Below are positions 12,945 through 13,238 of a stretch of DNA of 13,238 nucleotides, one piece after another (position 1 is the first letter of the stretch; every line of letters starts with the position of its first letter). Below the pieces are notes generated by a model that was not told the origin of the DNA, did not search any database, and worked only from the letters and a program-made list of their open reading frames with translations. Origin of the DNA: an uncultured Senegalimassilia sp. (GTDB lineage Bacteria; Actinomycetota; Coriobacteriia; Coriobacteriales; Eggerthellaceae); assembly GCA_937925385.1 (NCBI GenBank), contig CALEWN010000261.1, positions 1-13,238 on the forward strand, in the 5' to 3' direction. Both the position numbers and the translations under genes were made by a program.

Positions 12945-13238
12945 TTAGAACAAAATGAATCCGGCGAAACCCATCTGGTAGAACAAGACCCTCAGGCAAA
13001 CGGTCCCGACCACGGCAGCTACGGTGCCGAGAGTTCCCATGGCAAGAGTGTTTTTCCTGCCGAAGAACGCGGCAGCGGCAGCCACGACCGCCCCTATGAC
13101 AGAAACCGCCGTAAAAGGAATGCTTCCAGCGGCCAACGGGGACAGGCTCGTTAAATCGATCATGCCTTCCGTGGGATTGATGGGGTCGAAGTAGAACCCG
13201 ACGCCCATAACGGCGCTTCCCGCGAATGCCATGAATGC
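12945..13238 (-). CDS. C-terminus of a DmsC-like membrane anchor subunit, cut by the right edge
   Basis: The frame is open from the right window edge to TAA at 12947-12945 and gives the last ~97 residues of a membrane protein. Hydrophobic segments are visible around IPFTAVSVIGAVVAAAAAFF and MGTLGTVAAVVGTVCLRVLF, with the end FYQMGFAGFILF. This ending resembles DmsC-type anchors of DMSO-reductase-family enzymes, which oxidise menaquinol in the membrane and hold the catalytic pair. The downstream TorD, NapG and NapH genes support the context. An internal ATG at 13232 is not the true start. An NrfD-type anchor is the main alternative. The catalytic subunits are expected beyond the right edge. 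Confidence 0.6.
   Translation of the reverse strand, partial: AFMAFAGSAVMGVGFYFDPINPTEGMIDLTSLSPLAAGSIPFTAVSVIGAVVAAAAAFFGRKNTLAMGTLGTVAAVVGTVCLRVLFYQMGFAGFILF

Overview
The window reads as a chromosomal piece of a GC-rich anaerobic actinobacterium, most likely Eggerthellaceae (Coriobacteriia: Eggerthella, Adlercreutzia, Gordonibacter or Slackia type). This rests on the combination of a 12-TM membrane protein fused to a LuxR DNA-binding domain, a DmsC/TorD/NapG/NapH-type respiratory accessory operon, an HsmA-type small membrane protein, and strong G/C preference at third codon positions. The genus is inference; no rRNA or tRNA gene is present to anchor it.

Left part (1-3110): the first 22 codons of a leftward gene run off the left edge. 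Next is a rightward membrane LuxR regulator (526-2073). A small leftward winged-helix protein (2340-2654) converges on it. A perfect 18-bp hairpin at 2305-2346 separates the two and swallows the stop codon of the small gene.

Middle part (3052-6889, all leftward): a TetR regulator (3766-4335) is followed by an HsmA-family membrane protein (3162-3641). A 24-bp palindrome lies over the probable hsmA -35 region, so TetR probably controls it. Upstream of tetR is a pair of inverted REP-like repeats (4452-4556). Then come two tandem paralogous secreted lipoproteins (4644-5630 and 5891-6889), which also share their leader regions.

Right part: recQ runs rightward (7493-9265). The 509 bases after it contain what looks like a decayed type I-C CRISPR array with two degenerate repeats and one 34-nt spacer (9361-9460). 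No cas genes are in the window. A short stretch with coding-like codon use (9536-9730) is unidentified.

From 13238 down to 9775 a leftward operon encodes a DmsC-like membrane anchor (partial, entering from the right edge), an unknown 230-aa protein with a winged-helix-like C-terminus, a TorD-family chaperone, a NapG-like periplasmic 4x[4Fe-4S] protein and a NapH-like membrane Fe-S quinol dehydrogenase. The catalytic molybdopterin subunit and its Fe-S partner are expected just beyond the right edge. TorD would mature that enzyme; DmsC and/or NapGH would feed it electrons from menaquinol. The torD reading frame is broken near 11520: the conserved C-terminal tail is still encoded, one frame over, and ends 12 bases before napG. 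This is the most concrete oddity in the operon. Nothing in the window is a clear multi-gene novel defence or biosynthetic system.
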